Assembly: GCA_016709725.1 (NCBI GenBank)
Contig: JADJMG010000001.1
Coordinates: 682,001-746,000, forward strand
Reading direction: 5' to 3'
DNA: 64,000 nt
Source: Bacteroidota bacterium
Lineage (GTDB): Bacteria; Bacteroidota; Bacteroidia; AKYH767-A; OLB10
The translations under genes were made by a program, and so were the position numbers. The notes beneath the pieces were generated by a model. That model saw only the letters and a list, made by a program, of their open reading frames with translations. It had not been told where the DNA came from and ran no database searches. Shown piece by piece: positions 59,490-64,000 of the stretch (position 1 is its first letter; every line of letters begins with the position of its first letter).

Positions 59490-62400
59490 TTATTCAACCA
59501 TTAAGCGAATTGACTGTGATCCTTCCCCACTTTGAATCTCGACGAAGTAAACACCTCCATTCAATGTTTCTAATCCAAGTTGCATGGTATTCTTTCCTTC
59601 CGATGTGGTTCCTTCTTTTACAAAGATTTCGCGACCCAACATATCGGTAAGGCGTAAACGATAGTTACTTTCATCCGCTGCATTAAATTGGATCGTTACC
59701 AAGTCAGTTGCCGGATTCGGGAATACATTTACTTGTGTAATTGAAGAATTTTCTCCAGCCAATCGTGGACCACAATAGATATTATTAATTGAAATACCAC
59801 TCAACGAACGCAATGGACTTTGTCCACAAGCATTATCGGTACGTACAGAAACCGTTTGATTATTTGCTGAAATCAAATTGAAGTCAACCGTAATAATCTT
59901 AGTTCCTTGACCACTGGTGATGGTTGCACTGTTTGGTACAGTCCATGTATAATTATTAGCACCACCCACAGTAGCTACTTGATAAACGATACCTGTTGCA
60001 CCTGGACAAACTGTTGTAGGACCTGAGATTAATCCCGCTATTCCTGGATTACCCGTAATGGTTACCGAACGACTCGATCCTGTTCCACATCCATTTACTC
60101 CGCTTACAAATACAGAACCTGAAGTAAAGCTGCCATTAATATCAACAGTAATTGTATTGGTTCCTTGTCCGCTTGTTATTGTTACTCCCGGAGGCGTTGA
60201 CCAAACATAACTTGTTGCTGCTGGTGTTCCCGCTGTACTAAACACGTTTCCTGTAACACTACATAGTCCAGTTGTAATTCCTGCAATTGGACTAGGCACA
60301 CCTGGGATATTAAAGTTCATCGTTTTTGTTCTTGATGGACTAGCGCCACAAACGTTTACTCCTACCACTTCTATCACTCCACCTCCAAAGGCTCCGTGAT
60401 CGTAGCAGTAATAATATTTGTTCCTTGACCACTTGTAATATTTACTCCTGCAGGAACTGTCCACAAATAACTACTTGCACGAGCAACATTCGCAATGGAA
60501 TAAATGACTACATCACCTGGACACACTTTAGCTGCTCCAGAAATACTTGGAGGTCGAACTGGTGCTGTGTAGTTAATATCTACTAAACCTGATGAAGGTG
60601 TTCCTGAGAAACAAGCATCATTTGGCGTTACTGTAATTGGACCAACAATTCCAGTATGTGAAGCTGCTGCTGTCCAACTAACATTTAAAGTAGTAGTACC
60701 TTGACCTGAAACAATTGTAAATCCAGCTGGCACTGTCCAAGTATACGTTAATACTCCTGGCACCGCTACCACACTAAAGGTTGCAGATCCACTTGATATA
60801 GGAAGACATTGTTGCAATGGACCATTAATAGTTCCTAATGATGGTACCATCGTATTATCAACTATGCCATCACAATCATCATCAACCCCATTACAAACTT
60901 CTGTTGCACCTGGATAAATTGTTGCATTACCGTCATTACAATCGGTATTGTTGGTAGATGTGTTTACTGGTTGGATACATACCGTAACCATCACCATCAT
61001 TATCGGCAAAGTAAATACCTTGACCTACAATTGAAGGATCTGCATCGTCTGCCAATCCGTCGCAATCGTTATCAATTCCTCCGTCACAAATTTCTTGTGC
61101 TGCAGGATGAATAAGAATATCATTATCGTTACAATCTAAGTTATTGATCGATGTATTTACCGGTTGGATACATGCTAAGATCGATGCACCTGCTCCGTAA
61201 CCATCACCATCAACATCTGCATAGTATGTACTTTGACCCATTACACTTGGATCTGCATCGTCTACCAATCCGTCGCAATCGTTATCAATTCCACCATCAC
61301 AAATTTCTTGTGCACCTGGATTGATCGCTGCAACAGCATCATTACAATCTGTATTGTTAGTAGATGTATTTACAGGTTGGATACATGCTAAGATTGCTGC
61401 ACCTGCTCCATATCCATCACCATCAACATCTGCATAATAAGTTCCTTGACCCATTACACTTGGATCTGCATCGTCTACCAATCCGTCGCAATCGTTATCA
61501 ATTCCACCGTCACAAATTTCTTGTGCGCCTGGATTGATCGCGGCAACAGCATCATTACAATCTGTATTGTTAGTAGATGTATTTACAGGTTGGATACATG
61601 CTAAGATTGCAGCACCTGCTCCATATCCATCACCATCAACATCTGCATAGTATGTACTTTGACCCATTACACTAGGATCTGCGTCGTCTACCAATCCGTC
61701 GCAATCGTTATCAATTCCACCATCACAAATTTCTTGTGCGCCTGGATTAATCGCTGCAACAGCATCATTACAATCTGTATTGTTAGTAGATGTATTTATA
61801 GGTTGGATACATGCTAAGATCGCTGCACCTGCTCCATATCCATCACCATCAACATCTGCATAGTATGTACTTTGACCCATTACACTTGGATCTGCATCGT
61901 CTACCAATCCGTCGCAATCATTATCAATTCCACCGTCACAAATTTCTTGTGCTGCAGGATTGATTGCGGCATCAGCATCGTTACAATCTAAATTATTGAT
62001 CGATGTATTTAAAGGTTGGATACATGCTAAGATCGCTGCACCTGCTCCATATCCATCACCATCAACATCTGCATAATAAGTTCCTTGACCCATTACACTA
62101 GGATCTGCATCGTCTACCAATCCGTCGCAATCGTTATCAATTCCACCGTCACAAATTTCTTGTGCGCCTGGATTGATCGCTGCAACTGCATCATTACAAT
62201 CTGTATTGTTAGTAGATGTATTTACAGGTTGGATACATGCTAAGATCGCTGCACCTGCTCCATAACCATCACCGTCTACATCTGCATAGTATGTACTTTG
62301 ACCCATTACACTTGGATCTGCGTCGTCTACCAATCCGTCACAATCGTTATCAATTCCACCGTCACAAATTTCTTGTGCGCCCGGATTAATCGCTGCAACA

Positions 62401-64000
62401 GCATCATTACAATCTGTATTGTTAGTCGACGTAGATACAGGTTGGATACATGCTACGATCCCTGCACCTGCTCCATATCCATCACCATCAACATCTGCAT
62501 AGTATGTTCCTTGGCCGATTACACTTGGATCTGCATCATCTGCTAAACCATCGCAATCGTTATCAATACCACCATCACAAATTTCTTGTGCGCCTGGGTT
62601 GATCGCCGCATCAGCATCATTACAATCTGTATTGTTAGTAGATGTATTTATAGGTTGGATACATGCTAAGATTGCTGCACCTGCTCCATATCCATCACCA
62701 TCAACATCTGCATAGTATGTACTTTGACCCATTACACTAGGATCTGCATCGTCTACTAATCCGTCGCAATCATTATCAATTCCACCGTCACAAATTTCTT
62801 GTGCTGCAGGATTGATTGCGGCATCTGCATCATTACAATCTAAATTATTGATCGATGTATTTACAGGTTGGATACATGCTAATATTGCTGCACCTGCTCC
62901 ATATCCATCACCATCACCATCTGCATAATAAGTTCCTTGACCCATTACACTAGGATCTGCATCGTCTACCAATCCGTCGCAATCGTTATCAATTCCACCG
63001 TCACAAATTTCTTGTGCGCCTGGATTGATCGCTGCAACTGCATCATTACAATCACCATCTACTAACGAATAACCTGCGCCTGGATTAGAGCATAAAGAAA
63101 CTCCAGCACCAACACCATATCCGTCACCATCAAAATCATTATAATAAGTAATGAATGTTAAATTATCATCTACTAAACCGTTACAATCATCATCTACACC
63201 ATTACATGCTTCAGTTGCTCCTGGATTAATTGAATTATCTGCATCATCACAATCTGTGTTATTACTTACATAACCGATAGGCTGATTACAACTTGTTGTA
63301 GAAACGCCGGCATCACCATAGGTGTCACCATCCGCATCTGCATACCACGTTGCTTGACCAACTACATTCTGATCATCATCATCTGTATCACCATCGCAAT
63401 CATCATCAATTCCGTTACATACTTCGGTTGCTCCTGGATTGATGGCTGCAACAGCATCATTACAATCTGAATTATCTAAAATATAATTCAACGGTTGATT
63501 ACATGTTAATACTCCTGTAGCCAAATCTCCATAACCGTCTCCGTCTGCATCAGCATACCAAGTTATTTGACCCATTACACTAGGATCAGCGTCATCTGAT
63601 AATCCGTCGCAATCATTATCAATTCCTCCGTCACAAATTTCTTGTGCACCTGGGTTGATCGCTGCAACTGCATCATTACAATCACCATCCACTAATGAAT
63701 AACCAGATTAGTGCATAAAGAAACTCCTGCTCCTGCACCATAACCGTCACCATCAAAATCATTATAATAAGTAATGAATGTTAAATTATCATCTACTAAA
63801 CCGTTACAATCATCATCTACACCATTACATGCCTCCGCGGCGCCTGGATTATTTTATTTTTCTCCCCCCCCCCCACCTTTTTTTTTTTTTACATAACCGA
63901 TAGGCTGATTACAACTTGTTGTAGAAACGCCGGCATCACCCAAGGTGTCACCATCCGCATCTGCATACCACGTTGCTTGACCAACTACATTCTGATCATC
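59490..64000 (-). CDS. Giant T9SS protein with tandem 71-residue MopE-like repeats, partial and frameshifted
   Basis: Paralogue of the 53365 gene; its 5' end is outside the window. At least thirteen MopE-like units stand in a row between about 61000 and 63690. The core unit is 71 residues/213 bp: GQSTYYADVDGDGYGAGAAI, LACIQPVNTSTNNT, DCNDAVAAINPGAQEICDGG and IDNDCDGLVDDADPSVM. DxDxDG loops and paired cysteines suggest calcium or copper binding. Units 4-12 are nearly identical; the first three and the last are diverged. PKD-like domains and a T9SS tail (NVFPNPATDLVTIQFN ... NGGVYFVEIQSGEGSQSIRL) follow, ending at 59490. Frame breaks are seen near 60395-60401, 60978-60984 and 63701-63710, and the extreme right end is poor sequence. 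Likely a long surface filament; copy number may vary. Confidence 0.83.
61020..63062 (-). repeat. Tandem 213-bp DNA repeat array
   Basis: About nine to ten consecutive 213-bp units with very high nucleotide identity, coding for units of the MopE-like protein. Recurrent words include GGTTGGATACATGCTAAGAT, CATTACACTTGGATCTGCAT and CGTCGCAATCGTTATCAATT-type sequences. Variant sites (PAA versus PGA, SINNL versus STNNT, GQG versus GQS) alternate along the array, as expected after unequal crossing-over. Confidence 0.85.
63835..63890. other. Low-quality patch with C11 and T13 runs
   Basis: Between well-conserved repeat sequence lies a patch ending in eleven C (63864-63874) and thirteen T (63878-63890). 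It replaces the coding sequence present at the matching place near 63220-63265. It looks like an assembly or read-end artefact rather than biology. Confidence 0.7.

Noticed and set aside
59414..59497. Upstream start of the 53365 giant gene
   Set aside because: The extra 28 residues are encoded by a terminator hairpin and delay the signal peptide.
62298..62546. Plus-strand open frame in the repeat array
   Set aside because: It is the antisense shadow of the repeat units (Thr/Ile/Cys-rich) with no start signal or family features.
61020..63062. CRISPR array
   Set aside because: The regular 213-bp repeats are far too long, have no unique spacers, and translate in frame to MopE-like protein units; no cas genes are present.
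63864..63890. Poly-C/poly-T phase-variable tract
   Set aside because: Although contingency loci use such tracts, this one replaces conserved repeat sequence with unrelated bases and looks like a read-end artefact.
1..64000. tRNA, rRNA or riboswitch genes
   Set aside because: No cloverleaf, rRNA or recognised riboswitch pattern was seen by eye; a tRNAscan/Infernal run would be decisive.

Overview
The window looks like the chromosome of a Bacteroidota bacterium. Evidence: many secreted proteins carry a C-terminal type IX secretion system (T9SS) sorting domain; there are FadL, OMP_b-brl and DUF2807 outer-membrane proteins; the promoter-like boxes fit TAnnTTTG; DNA is A+T-rich; and intergenic repeats are of the Bacteroidota kind. 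No tRNA, rRNA, phage, transposase or CRISPR array was seen. The order within Bacteroidota cannot be fixed from this sequence alone. About seventeen single-base or short frame breaks interrupt otherwise intact genes, including the C-terminus of cysS. Several sit in homopolymers, so most are probably sequence errors. Broken genes are annotated here as single loci.

Layout. 1-7566 (minus): a membrane glycosyltransferase cluster (a GT-C enzyme cut by the window edge, a GT2 polyprenyl-phosphate sugar transferase and a Gpi18-like GT-C enzyme) around a two-subunit 3-oxoacid CoA-transferase, then penicillin-binding protein 1A. 7788-12471 (plus): two T9SS-exported proteins, one with a LamG domain. 12486-20690 (minus): a TonB-receptor-like beta-barrel protein, an M28 glutaminyl-cyclase-like lipoprotein overlapping cysS, a GxxExxY (PD-(D/E)XK) gene bracketed by inverted repeats, an L-threonine dehydrogenase-like SDR enzyme, a coiled-coil secreted protein and a DUF502 membrane protein. 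20781-25428: a THUMP-like methyltransferase, an MmcQ/YjbR protein and polA. 25595-34597 (minus): a tight cluster of secreted proteins. Its centre is a ~2,300-residue protein with a beta-helical adhesin, an embedded clan GH-A glycosidase-like domain and a T9SS tail.

34784-44589 holds housekeeping and envelope genes: a broken TfoX-N gene, a FadL-type porin, SRPBCC and DinB proteins, an operon of ECF sigma factor, membrane protein with repeated helical units (candidate anti-sigma) and DUF2807/beta-barrel protein, and an acyl-CoA carboxylase beta subunit. 45016-64000 is dominated by exported proteins: a lamin-tail protein, an M36 fungalysin-like metalloprotease whose tail runs into a repeat, a FISUMP lipoprotein, and two large paralogues with MopE-like metal-binding repeats and T9SS tails. 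The second paralogue carries about a dozen near-identical 71-residue (213-bp) repeats and runs off the right edge.

The intergenic DNA is rich in small dispersed repeats: CGCAAAG-type, CGCGGAT-type, CCCGCAG palindromes, CTCCCACT runs and a nested 15-bp minisatellite. Several of these meet coding sequence: inside a signal peptide, at a truncated protease end, and as inverted repeats around the GxxExxY gene. These junctions, the repeat-expanded surface proteins and the sigma/anti-sigma/adhesin operon are the most interesting parts of the window.
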